From: RUG11690 sp045616665
Lineage (GTDB): Bacteria > Bacteroidota > Bacteroidia > Bacteroidales > WCHB1-69
DNA length: 64,000 nt
Direction of reading: 5' to 3'
NCBI GenBank assembly: GCA_045616665.1
Contig: JAZLHE010000029.1
Coordinates: 1 to 64,000, forward strand
Part shown: piece by piece, positions 16,895 through 23,969 of the stretch
How the letters are laid out: every line of letters starts with the position of its first letter
Position numbering within the stretch: the stretch's first letter is position 1
Notes under the pieces: generated by a model
Seen by the model: the letters and a program-made list of their open reading frames with translations, nothing else
Database searches by the model: none
Told to the model about the DNA's origin: nothing
Translations under genes and position numbers: made by a program

Positions 16895-16902
16895 CAAAGA
16901 TA
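16895..16902 (-). promoter_or_regulatory. -7 box for the second Septu-like pair
   Basis: TATCTTTG on the minus strand, 17 bases before the ATG at 16877. It implies a short or nearly leaderless 5' end, and the GC-rich repeat (copy 4) occupies the place expected for the -33 element. Confidence 0.45.
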
Positions 16903-16910
16903 CAACTTTT

Positions 16911-17000
16911 CTCTCTCCCGCCGCACTTTCCCCGGGGCGGGTTCGGGGTTTGCTGAAATTCAGCGTTCTATCTCTCTATTTAACCGACCGTTTAATTGGA
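16911..17000. repeat. Cassette-separating GC-rich repeat, copy 4
   Basis: A full copy: CCCGCC (16917-16922) and GGCGGG (16936-16941) surround CCCCGGGG (16930-16937). GCTGAAATTCAGC lies at 16952-16964 and the tail includes ACCGACCGTTTAATTGGA. It stands between the second Septu-like pair and the NADAR operon. Confidence 0.8.
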
Positions 17001-17085
17001 CATTCGGGAGAGGGTTTATTATATCTTTTAACTTATTTTCTTATTTCAAATGTTATGTTTTTCCGTTTGCAAATTCACTAAATCA

Positions 17086-17685
17086 TTAATCATCAAAGTA
17101 GTATTCAGGAGGATATACATCACCTATAGGGATTCCATATAACATCATTCCGGTGATTTTAGGAGGCGAAACTTTTATTGGTTTTTCCCCATACTCTATG
17201 TAGTCACGTCGAATCTTCATCAACAGTCGTCCCATTGCATTTCCCCCTTCAAGCAAATCTTTTCCTTTTGGCATTGCACCCCACACACTATCTTTAGTTG
17301 AGTATTCTACTATTACCGATGTCCCAGACTCTTTTAACAAAGAACCGAATGTGTTCCAATTTTGCAGTAATTTCACGGTAATACACCACTCCATAACCGC
17401 AAATTTTATGAATTCCCAATCTTGGCGCACGAATGACTGATATTTACGACTAATCATCTTACACTGCATAGGGTTCTTTTCTTCCAAAATCATTTTCTGA
17501 ATTTCCGGATATAAAGAAAACTTACAGGCTTGGTATAAGGCCTCGACATTAGGGATGTTGATTTCATTAACAAACATAGCATAATCAGATGCCATATTAG
17601 AGAAGCCCCCAAAACGCCCCGTCGTTTTTGCAAACGACAATATATCTTTTTTGTTATATGTATAGATTTCTTTGTTCATAATCAT
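17086..17685 (-). CDS. NADAR-domain protein
   Basis: A 199-residue protein of the NADAR (YbiA/DUF1768) family. FGGFSNMASDYAMF (25-38) and NVEALYQACKF (46-56) match the N-terminal ligand motifs; DSVWGAMPKGKDLLEGGNAMGRLLMKIR spans 132-159 and is the family C-terminal signature. Known members act on N-glycosidic bonds of riboflavin precursors or remove ADP-ribose from guanine bases. The gene is last in a four-gene operon and overlaps the PRTase-like gene by 4 bases (MNKEIY at 17679 is an alternative start). Its likely job is to make or erase a nucleotide or ADP-ribosyl mark within a defence system. Confidence 0.85.
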   Translation of the reverse strand: MIMNKEIYTYNKKDILSFAKTTGRFGGFSNMASDYAMFVNEINIPNVEALYQACKFSLYPEIQKMILEEKNPMQCKMISRKYQSFVRQDWEFIKFAVMEWCITVKLLQNWNTFGSLLKESGTSVIVEYSTKDSVWGAMPKGKDLLEGGNAMGRLLMKIRRDYIEYGEKPIKVSPPKITGMMLYGIPIGDVYPPEYYFDD

Positions 17686-18698
17686 TTACGTTTTGCCGGA
17701 AACAATGGTTTCCAATTATGACCAGGAACTTCCCACCAATAAGCCAACGGACAATTATTAGGAATATTTCTCCAAGTAAAGAAATGTGTTCCCAATCCAA
17801 ATGTCTTGTAATTCGGATTTATTATTCCCAAAGGACGAATATTCGGATTTACGTTTCCTTGTACCTGGTTAATAATGTACAATCCTTTCTCCAATAAAAT
17901 ATTTTCAAATCGTATTCTATTTTCAGGGCTTGTAAAAAACTTTTCTTGTATTGGATTTGCGGCATCTCTGAAAGCATACTCCTCATACTTTTCCGCGTCA
18001 AGGCCTGCTAAATATTGTAACACATCCTTGGGCTGATCTTTCGTCGGAATTGCAACATTCAAATCCTGATTGTAAAGTTTCAAGTGATTCTGGATTTCAT
18101 ACCAAGCCCTATATGAAATAGGCAAATTGCCGAATTGCCTTTGAAGTCCATAAAACAAGAAATTCAACCCCCAAGTATGAACGCAGATGAGCGATAGTTC
18201 AAGTCGGATTTCTTTACTCTTCAACTTTACAGCATGATCCTCAACAGCCAACCAAGACAATAAATCCTTTCTGATGGTTCCACCAGAAGCTAAGATGTCG
18301 TCAAGATATACAAACAATGTCTTAGGATAGTCCTTGTATTCATCAATATGATGGCCATGTTTTTCAAACACAATGCTATCGAACATATCAAGGTAAACAT
18401 GCTGACTCTTCCCTTCTGGCTGAAGACGTAGAAAACAGGTATTTTGCAAATAATCTTCCACTGAAGCAAAGCCGTAATCCTTATACTGTCGATTCATCAG
18501 TGACCGCAAAGCAGACATCGCATCGTCTTTGGAAAGATACACTTGCTTTAAAAGATGATACAATTCTGACAAAACGAACTCACAGTCATTCTCAAATTGG
18601 CATGCCCAATCCAAGATGTCTTGAGTACTAAGATGAATCCCATCTTTATTTCGATAACCCTTAATTATCTCAAATATTTTTTGTGCCAGTTCTTGCAT
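17682..18698 (-). CDS. Phosphoribosyltransferase-like protein (PRTase-CE type)
   Basis: A 338-residue protein. TLFVYLDDILASGGTI (127-142) is a clear PRPP-binding loop of the type-I phosphoribosyltransferase fold: hydrophobic strand, two Asp, then SGGT. The N-terminal 100 residues are helical and the C-terminal 120 residues are unassigned, ending with WWEVPGHNWKPLFP. It resembles the PRTase-like proteins predicted in prokaryotic conflict systems. It sits between a small unknown protein (6 bases upstream) and a NADAR protein (4-base overlap). A nucleotide-modifying effector is the favoured reading; the reaction is unknown. Confidence 0.68.
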   Translation of the reverse strand: MQELAQKIFEIIKGYRNKDGIHLSTQDILDWACQFENDCEFVLSELYHLLKQVYLSKDDAMSALRSLMNRQYKDYGFASVEDYLQNTCFLRLQPEGKSQHVYLDMFDSIVFEKHGHHIDEYKDYPKTLFVYLDDILASGGTIRKDLLSWLAVEDHAVKLKSKEIRLELSLICVHTWGLNFLFYGLQRQFGNLPISYRAWYEIQNHLKLYNQDLNVAIPTKDQPKDVLQYLAGLDAEKYEEYAFRDAANPIQEKFFTSPENRIRFENILLEKGLYIINQVQGNVNPNIRPLGIINPNYKTFGLGTHFFTWRNIPNNCPLAYWWEVPGHNWKPLFPAKRK

Positions 18699-18704
18699 AA
18701 TCAG

Positions 18705-19037
18705 TTAAATGAAATATTTTTTACTATCATCATGGTCGTATGCCAACAAATCTGCTCTAAATGTATGTATCGGCAATATTTCATCAAATTGCTTCAAATA
18801 GTGTTCAAATCTGATAAAGTGCAAATTGCAATGCTTTGTGTTGAAATAGGACGCCTCCCCTTCTCCGCATGCACGCTTTATCGTCTTTTCATCTTCCGAA
18901 GCATCACAAACGTCAAAACACTCTTCACTAATGTTCTCGGATAAAACAACAGGCACTCCAATCCACACTGGAGCGTTACCCCGACGAACAGAGTTGTTTA
19001 TCGCATCTACCATCTCCTTTTTCAACAATTCATCCAT
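18705..19037 (-). CDS. Small unknown partner of ATPase/PRTase/NADAR operon
   Basis: A 110-residue acidic protein that I do not recognise. The ATG at 19037 was chosen because it follows the ATPase stop directly (one base between); an earlier start would add 22 residues inside the ATPase gene. It contains several Cys/His residues (CFDVC; KHCNLHFIRFEHYL) but no standard metal motif. It occupies the same place relative to its ATPase as the PD-(D/E)XK-like gene does in the paralogous pair at 10785-12505, yet shows no resemblance to it. Confidence 0.65.
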   Translation of the reverse strand: MDELLKKEMVDAINNSVRRGNAPVWIGVPVVLSENISEECFDVCDASEDEKTIKRACGEGEASYFNTKHCNLHFIRFEHYLKQFDEILPIHTFRADLLAYDHDDSKKYFI

Positions 19038-19038
19038 A

Positions 19039-20181
19039 TTATTCCAAATCGTTATATTGTTGGTATATTTCAGAGATGGGATCCGACAGCGTTCTCGTGT
19101 CAATAAGCGTATGTTCTCCGCCTATCTTCAATGGAATGGCTCTCCCAGATTCAATCATATAGACGTTGATGTCGCTTCCTGACATTTTAATATGACTTGA
19201 ATCCGTGCTGTTTTCAGAACGACGCATAACCAAGTTCAAATAATTGACGATATAGGGGCTGTGTGTGGCCAACATCAAAGAAATCCGGTAATTGTGCGCT
19301 GTTAGAAAACAACGATGTATAAGGAAGTCCGTCAATGCGATTTGACTTTCCGGATACAAACTCAGCTCCGGTTCTTCAATCATGATGTGAACATTTTTAT
19401 CCTCAATATCGCCAATGTTCTTGGCTGTATTGAAGTTCTTCAAATCATCCACATCGGCCATATATCTGAACAATGACGAATCCATGGCTTTTTTCGGGTC
19501 AAAATACCGTGCATAATATTCCACAATCAAGCTGAGCGGTGTAACAGTTTGTGTTCCAGATGAAGCGTTTTTCAAATTAATAGAAAACTCATCGGCGTTC
19601 TTGCCGTGTATTTGGTATCTCGTGCCAGATGACGTCTTGACAACTTTAAAGTCAACGCCCAAACAATCAAGAGAGAAGGATTTTATTTCGCTGGTAGCAG
19701 ACAAAAAGTTGTCCATCGTGTCTTGAAGATAAAAGCCAGCTATTCTTTTTTCCATCTTATTGTGCAGAAAATCAGGTATCATTGAGCGTTTGTCCGAAAT
19801 GTAGCATATCTTTTCCAAACTCAATTTTTCAGGAGCAATGGATGCTCTGGCATTGAGTTTTCCCTTTGAAAATTCAATTTGATAGTCGTTCCTGCGATAA
19901 ACGATAACTGTATTGGGCTGGTAATACTCATCCAATTCGGAGGTCTTAAGCAAAGTCTTCCATTGGATACCAATGCCCGTTTTCTTGATGTTTGCTTGAC
20001 GCACGTAGGAGCGCAAGACTACCCGTTTGTATATCCACCTGAACATTGAAAGAACCTTCATAATAGTACTTTTACCACTCCCTGATTCTCCAAGTAAAAT
20101 GGTAAATGGACGGATGTCGTCCAATTCAACGAATTGAATTGGACCGAAATGCTCTATCTTCAAGTATTCCACATTATTCAT
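19039..20181 (-). CDS. SMC/OLD-type AAA ATPase of NADAR operon
   Basis: A 380-residue ATPase that leads the four-gene operon. The start VEYLKIEHFGPIQFVEL is followed by the Walker A G31-ESGSGKST. IMIEEPELSLYPESQ is the Walker B region, LMLATHSPYIVNYL the H-loop, and ASSGTQTVTPLSLIVEYY the signature region. The gene order ATPase / small protein / PRTase-like / NADAR is tight (1 base, 6 bases, 4-base overlap), which indicates one functional unit. It is a paralogue of the ATPase at 11285-12505, with a very similar promoter and C-terminus. The expected role is sensing or gating of the downstream enzymes. Confidence 0.83.
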   Translation of the reverse strand: MNNVEYLKIEHFGPIQFVELDDIRPFTILLGESGSGKSTIMKVLSMFRWIYKRVVLRSYVRQANIKKTGIGIQWKTLLKTSELDEYYQPNTVIVYRRNDYQIEFSKGKLNARASIAPEKLSLEKICYISDKRSMIPDFLHNKMEKRIAGFYLQDTMDNFLSATSEIKSFSLDCLGVDFKVVKTSSGTRYQIHGKNADEFSINLKNASSGTQTVTPLSLIVEYYARYFDPKKAMDSSLFRYMADVDDLKNFNTAKNIGDIEDKNVHIMIEEPELSLYPESQIALTDFLIHRCFLTAHNYRISLMLATHSPYIVNYLNLVMRRSENSTDSSHIKMSGSDINVYMIESGRAIPLKIGGEHTLIDTRTLSDPISEIYQQYNDLE

Positions 20182-20242
20182 AGGCTTTCACTAATAAGTT
20201 TGGTTCCTCCCAACAATTATTTCTGTACAAACATTAAGGCAG

Positions 20243-20276
20243 CAAATGTACAACATTTTCTCATAATGTGAGCAAA
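20243..20276 (-). promoter_or_regulatory. Promoter with palindromic operator, NADAR operon
   Basis: On the minus strand TACATTTG (20243-20250) is the -7 box and TTTG (20273-20276) the -33 element, again 22 bases apart. CTCATAATGTGAG (20260-20272) lies between them. The block is nearly identical to the one at 12572-12605. Confidence 0.6.
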
Positions 20277-20284
20277 AAAACATC

Positions 20285-20375
20285 AACGTCGTTCTCTCTT
20301 CTTCTTTTCTCTTCTCTTCCTTTCTCTTCTCTTCCCGCCGCACTTTCCCCGGGGCGGGTTCGGGGTGTTTTATAC
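20285..20375. repeat. Cassette-separating GC-rich repeat, copy 5, with pyrimidine tract
   Basis: CCCGCC (20334-20339) pairs with GGCGGG (20353-20358). To its left is a tract of about 40 bases made only of C and T (roughly 20297-20336, TCTTCT-like units). The right side runs straight into the 3' end of the DUF4062 gene. Confidence 0.7.
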
Positions 20376-21836
20376 TTAATCTTTTTCCTCCGTCACCTTC
20401 CAATAACCGCCCTTGTCGGGTCCGATGCGGGTAACCAATCCTTTTTCCTGCAATTTTTTGATATGTTCTCGTATGGTATCCCTATGCCTTCCCGTTATTT
20501 GAACCAGCTCATCATACGTAATCTTGGAATTTCCCAACATCAATTCCATAATTTGACTATCCAAAGAATTTACAGGCGGATTTACAGGCGGATTTACAGG
20601 CGGATTTTTTTCGGCTGTATCTACTTCCGTACTGTTTCGCCAAATAATTGTACAAAAATCCTCATCTTCAATAAATTCCGGGGATTTCAATCCCTTCGCC
20701 ACACATGTCTCAACCAAATCATTTGTGCCCGTACCCAATCGCTCAATATATCCTGCAAGATAGGCGGGATAGGCAAGCGTCGGATTTACTGGTATTGATT
20801 TATGTTTTGCCTTAAGTTTTGTAGTCGTCAACCCCATCGGCAATCGCCCTGGATTCCAAATCTCTAACCGGTCTCTGAACAGCATCACCTGCACACTGGC
20901 ATTACTCGTGTAATCTCTATGCACAATGGCATTTATGATGGCTTCGTGTACGGCGGAGACCGGAAGTTCATACTCCACCCCATCGTCATTCGCAGAATGA
21001 TTCCCTATCCTGGCATCAATATGCGACATTACAAACGAGACGGCCTGGTCACACATTTCAAAAATAGTGCCAGCAAATACCTGATAATAGGGAGCGGGTT
21101 TTTGCACATTCACGCCGTAAAACTGCGCACACTTCACCTCTGAAGGACGAAAGAAATGTTGCGGATTCTTTCCAAAAAGCAACAGTGCCGAATTGGTAAT
21201 ACGTCCATCATCGGTCGTCAAATCCAAACTCATCAGCACAGCAAGCAAACCATCCTTTTCCAATGAAAGTTTATAGTCTCGTTTCAGCTTAGCCAAATTG
21301 ATAAAGGATTGTACTTTTCTTTCATCAATATCTGCTAAAGAAGCATTGTCATTAATAGAAGCATCAAATGGCGATATGCGGACAACCTCCTTCACTTCCA
21401 AAAAGCGGACAAGGGCAGCATAAACTGCCATTTGAAGCTGTTCGTATGAGTTGAATGATTTTCTAACGACCGCCTGTTCGGCTTTGTCAATCAGATTTTG
21501 CTCTTTCGGATGCCGTTCAGATACTTGCTTGATGAAAACTAAGCGATAACGGTTGTGTTGCGTGGCGGCATCAAACTCGCACTCGGTTGGCGATACACCT
21601 TCATCATCTTCAAAACCATATTTCTCGCCGAAAAGTCCGACATAGACATCACTGCGGGCGGCTTCCGACAAATATGCTTCGCGCACATTCTGATCTTTCG
21701 CCGGCAAATCCTCAAACAAAAATGGGACAAATAACTTTCCAAGCAAAGCATCCTGCCGGATGTAGTCGCACAGCTTTCGCCTCTCTGAGGCGAACTCCGA
21801 TTGAACACTGCTTATGAGAAGTCTAAATCTTGCCAT
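20376..21836 (-). CDS. DUF4062 + HATPase-type regulator-like protein
   Basis: A 486-residue multidomain protein when started at the ATG at 21836; the open frame runs further upstream only through a non-coding repeat. The N-terminal 150 residues are a DUF4062 (TIR-like) domain (FRLLISSVQSEFASERRKL). The middle has the ATP-binding fold of AlbA-associated regulators (EAIINAIVHRDYTSNASVQV, LEIWNPGRLP, ERLGTGTNDLVE). The C-terminus is a winged helix (ITYDELVQITGRHRDTIREH). A PPVN unit repeated three times links the last two parts. The last 15 residues (GPDKGGYWKVTEEKD) are identical to those of the next protein. A defence-linked sensor or regulator is plausible. Confidence 0.75.
   Translation of the reverse strand: MARFRLLISSVQSEFASERRKLCDYIRQDALLGKLFVPFLFEDLPAKDQNVREAYLSEAARSDVYVGLFGEKYGFEDDEGVSPTECEFDAATQHNRYRLVFIKQVSERHPKEQNLIDKAEQAVVRKSFNSYEQLQMAVYAALVRFLEVKEVVRISPFDASINDNASLADIDERKVQSFINLAKLKRDYKLSLEKDGLLAVLMSLDLTTDDGRITNSALLLFGKNPQHFFRPSEVKCAQFYGVNVQKPAPYYQVFAGTIFEMCDQAVSFVMSHIDARIGNHSANDDGVEYELPVSAVHEAIINAIVHRDYTSNASVQVMLFRDRLEIWNPGRLPMGLTTTKLKAKHKSIPVNPTLAYPAYLAGYIERLGTGTNDLVETCVAKGLKSPEFIEDEDFCTIIWRNSTEVDTAEKNPPVNPPVNPPVNSLDSQIMELMLGNSKITYDELVQITGRHRDTIREHIKKLQEKGLVTRIGPDKGGYWKVTEEKD
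20570..20605. repeat. Three 12-base tandem repeats in coding sequence
   Basis: TTACAGGCGGAT is repeated three times in tandem. Each unit encodes the four residues PPVN on the minus strand, so gain or loss of a unit keeps the frame. Confidence 0.85.
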
Positions 21837-21879
21837 TTTCAATACAATTTGAGTTTTCGCTTTCTTTATTCTTTCAAAG

Positions 21880-21940
21880 TCTCTTCTTCTTTTCTCTCTC
21901 CCACCGCACAATCCCCCGGGCGGTTTGGGGTGTTTTATAC
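21880..21940. repeat. Cassette-separating repeat, diverged copy 6
   Basis: A shorter, diverged copy: CCACCGCACAATCCCCCGGG is followed by CGGTTTGGGGTGTTTTATAC. The final part is the same as in copy 5 and continues into the 3' end of the AlbA-type gene. Confidence 0.65.
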
Positions 21941-23425
21941 TTAATCTTTTTCCTCCGTCACCTTCCAATAACCGCCCTTGTCAGGGCCGACGCGGATGAG
22001 GAGACCGGCAGTTTTCAGTTTTTGTATATTGTTGCGTATGTTTTTAGCACTAATGCAGATTTCTCTACTCAATTCTTCTTGCGTAATATAAGGATTGGAT
22101 CGCATTAATTCCAATATTTTTTTCTGATTCACTGAAATTCTTTGCAGGTCTTTTTCTAGGTCTTTTTCTAGGTCTTTTTGTAGGTCTTTTTGTAGGTCTT
22201 TCTCCGTAGTTTCCTTTCCGAGAGACTCCTTTGCCTTTCCTTTCCCTTCATACATCAAGGAATATGCCGTTCCCACAATCATAAAGGCAACCTGCTCGTA
22301 CTTGGGCGTAGGGTTACCTGCTTCTTGCAATTCACGGTACATTCTATCTATACCTTCACCAAATTCACGGACAAACTTATGCGCTTTCAAGAATTTGGCG
22401 ATAACGGGATTCCGGGAAAAATGCACATACCGCATATTGTCCAAGCGTACAATGCTGGGCAAGTTGCCGGGACTTTCCACTGCGATACGGTCATCGAACA
22501 TTTTAATCTGGATATCCGTGCCCAAAATACTGTAATCTCTATGGGTTATCGCATTAATGATCAACTCTTTCCAAACAAATTCCGGATATTCTGCCTTGGT
22601 CACAAAACGTGCATCCGGTCCCAAATAGGTATGCTCGCGTACTTGCGTCCCCACAAAGTCAATACTTTTGTTGACCATTTCCAAAATCGTACCGTCAAAA
22701 ATCACGTCTTTCATCACATTCATCTGCGCACCGGTCAACGCTTCCGTTCCCTGATATTTGATAAAACGGACTTGTGCGCGAGGAAAAAAATTCTGCGGTT
22801 TCTTTCCGAACAAAAGGATGGCAGCCGTACTTATCTTATACCCACCTTTCTCTTTGACAATGAGTTTGTCGTTTTGCTCCAAATATTCCAACGGAGATTT
22901 GGTGTAGCCAATCAAATCACAATACGACTGAACCAATGTCATATCAAGGTCTTCAACGGATGCTCCGAAAACTGCTTTGTTTTCATAAGCCATTTCGCCT
23001 TTATCGTACAGCAATTGCAGCCGTTCATCAAACGTCAGCTTCTTTGATTTGTCGCCCACACGATAAAAAACCTCATCTTTTTGATTGGCGTGAACTTTCT
23101 GGCTTTGTTGCACATTCATCAAAAGAATATGGTCAGATTCGCCATTGTCGCGAGTGAATGAAAGTTTTTCGACTGAGACTTTTACAGAAGGTCGGCAGAA
23201 GTCGAATGGAACTCGGAGCAATTCGTTCAAATGGTCCGTATGTTTGTCAATTCCTTCCAATTCGCCATTGTCCGCAACGCCCACCGCAATCGTACCACCG
23301 TCGGCATTGGCAAAAGCAACCACAATGGTCGCCAAGTCCTTCGCCGCGATCTTGATGCTTTTGCGGTCAAAAGTCTGACTCTCAGGGCGTGTTGCCAATG
23401 CCTCAACTGTCATATTTTCCTTCAT
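21941..23425 (-). CDS. AlbA_2 (Schlafen-like) + HATPase regulator
   Basis: A 494-residue protein when started at the ATG at 23425 (MKENMTVE); upstream codons fall in a repeat. Residues 10-120 are an AlbA_2/Schlafen-type domain (ESQTFDRKSIKIAAKDLATIVVAFANADGGTIAVGV). The middle is the ATP-binding part (WKELIINAITHRDYSILGTD, IAVESPGNLP, REFGEGIDRMYRELQ). The C-terminus is a winged helix (ITQEELSREICISAKNIRNN). A DLQK/DLEK four-residue unit is repeated five times before it. Such proteins are often annotated as transcriptional regulators, and AlbA_2 domains also occur in defence islands. It may regulate the array, or the pair of related genes may act as one unit. Confidence 0.8.
   Translation of the reverse strand: MKENMTVEALATRPESQTFDRKSIKIAAKDLATIVVAFANADGGTIAVGVADNGELEGIDKHTDHLNELLRVPFDFCRPSVKVSVEKLSFTRDNGESDHILLMNVQQSQKVHANQKDEVFYRVGDKSKKLTFDERLQLLYDKGEMAYENKAVFGASVEDLDMTLVQSYCDLIGYTKSPLEYLEQNDKLIVKEKGGYKISTAAILLFGKKPQNFFPRAQVRFIKYQGTEALTGAQMNVMKDVIFDGTILEMVNKSIDFVGTQVREHTYLGPDARFVTKAEYPEFVWKELIINAITHRDYSILGTDIQIKMFDDRIAVESPGNLPSIVRLDNMRYVHFSRNPVIAKFLKAHKFVREFGEGIDRMYRELQEAGNPTPKYEQVAFMIVGTAYSLMYEGKGKAKESLGKETTEKDLQKDLQKDLEKDLEKDLQRISVNQKKILELMRSNPYITQEELSREICISAKNIRNNIQKLKTAGLLIRVGPDKGGYWKVTEEKD
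22146..22205. repeat. Five 12-base tandem repeats in coding sequence
   Basis: AGGTCTTTTT recurs at 22146, 22158, 22170, 22182 and 22194 with a 12-base period. On the minus strand the units encode DLQK or DLEK. Changes in copy number would lengthen or shorten the linker in frame. Confidence 0.9.
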
Positions 23426-23430
23426 TCTTT

Positions 23431-23523
23431 TCTCCCCCGCCGCAATTTCCCCGGGGCGGGTTCGGGGTTTGCTGAAATTCCCCTGTCTTTTCCTCCATCC
23501 AACCAAGCGCTTAATTCGACAGG
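23431..23523. repeat. Cassette-separating GC-rich repeat, copy 7
   Basis: CCCGCC (23436-23441) and GGCGGG (23455-23460) surround CCCCGGGG, followed by TTCGGGGTTTGCTGAAATTC and a diverged tail CAAGCGCTTAATTCGA. It lies between the promoter and the start of the AlbA-type gene and is the rightmost copy found. Confidence 0.75.
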
Positions 23524-23561
23524 TAAAATTTTTATATATTCCTTAATTTAAAATAAGTCTG

Positions 23562-23569
23562 CAAATATA
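23562..23569 (-). promoter_or_regulatory. -7 box upstream of AlbA-type gene
   Basis: TATATTTG on the minus strand fits TAnnTTTG, with a TTTG about 23 bases further upstream (from 23593). Transcription from here would place the GC-rich repeat in the 5' leader of the AlbA-type mRNA. Confidence 0.5.
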
Positions 23570-23611
23570 CAACATTTTTCTTTGCAGTGAAACAAAAAAA
23601 TCACACTCCCC

Positions 23612-23634
23612 GGCTGACTTCGGTCAGTTTTTTT
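23612..23634 (+). terminator. UUCG-tetraloop terminator facing the core genome
   Basis: CTGAC (23614-23618), loop TTCG, GTCAG (23623-23627), then seven T (23628-23634): a textbook intrinsic terminator on the plus strand. No plus-strand gene lies upstream, so it would stop transcripts antisense to the accessory array. Confidence 0.7.
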
Positions 23635-23661
23635 ATTCTTCTTTTTCATTACCAATGTGAA

Positions 23662-23953
23662 TTAGAACATAAATAATTTACTCATTATCAATCCTATAAT
23701 CAATGGAACAGAAAAACTCAAAAAAGTACCCACCAAAACATATTCCGTACGACTTACGTCCTTCTTATTCTGCAAATCCCCAAATCTGAATATTGACTTG
23801 GCAGCCAGCAGAAACCCAACACCTTCCCAACAACCAGCAAGAATGAATGTAAGAGCCAATATCGTCTATGGAAACCACAAAAAGCACTGCGAACAAAACC
23901 GCCAAAACCAACAAATGCCTGGATGTGCATTTTTTAGCAAAGGCCTTCAACAA
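23662..23953 (-). pseudogene. DUF3307-like membrane protein remnant
   Basis: Two overlapping minus-strand frames together resemble the C-terminal part of a DUF3307 membrane protein. The first (from 23953) gives a hydrophobic start, MLKAFAKKCTSRHLLVLAVL. The second gives LTFILAGCWEGVGFLLAAKS and RFGDLQNKK, then a last hydrophobic helix. The switch is near 23860-23870, so a frameshift breaks the reading frame. The N-terminal part of the family is absent. It looks like a decayed gene, though a sequencing error could explain the shift. Confidence 0.5.
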
Positions 23954-23969
23954 AGGCGACAGCCAACCC

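Noticed and set aside
22325..23047. 240-codon plus-strand frame opposite the AlbA-type gene
   Set aside because: It is an antisense shadow with no promoter, motif or family resemblance; the minus-strand gene is well supported.
10698..23523. Integron-like attC sites at the cassette borders
   Set aside because: The repeats lack convincing paired R and L boxes, no integrase is present, and cassettes are multi-gene. REP-like or homology-block explanations are simpler.
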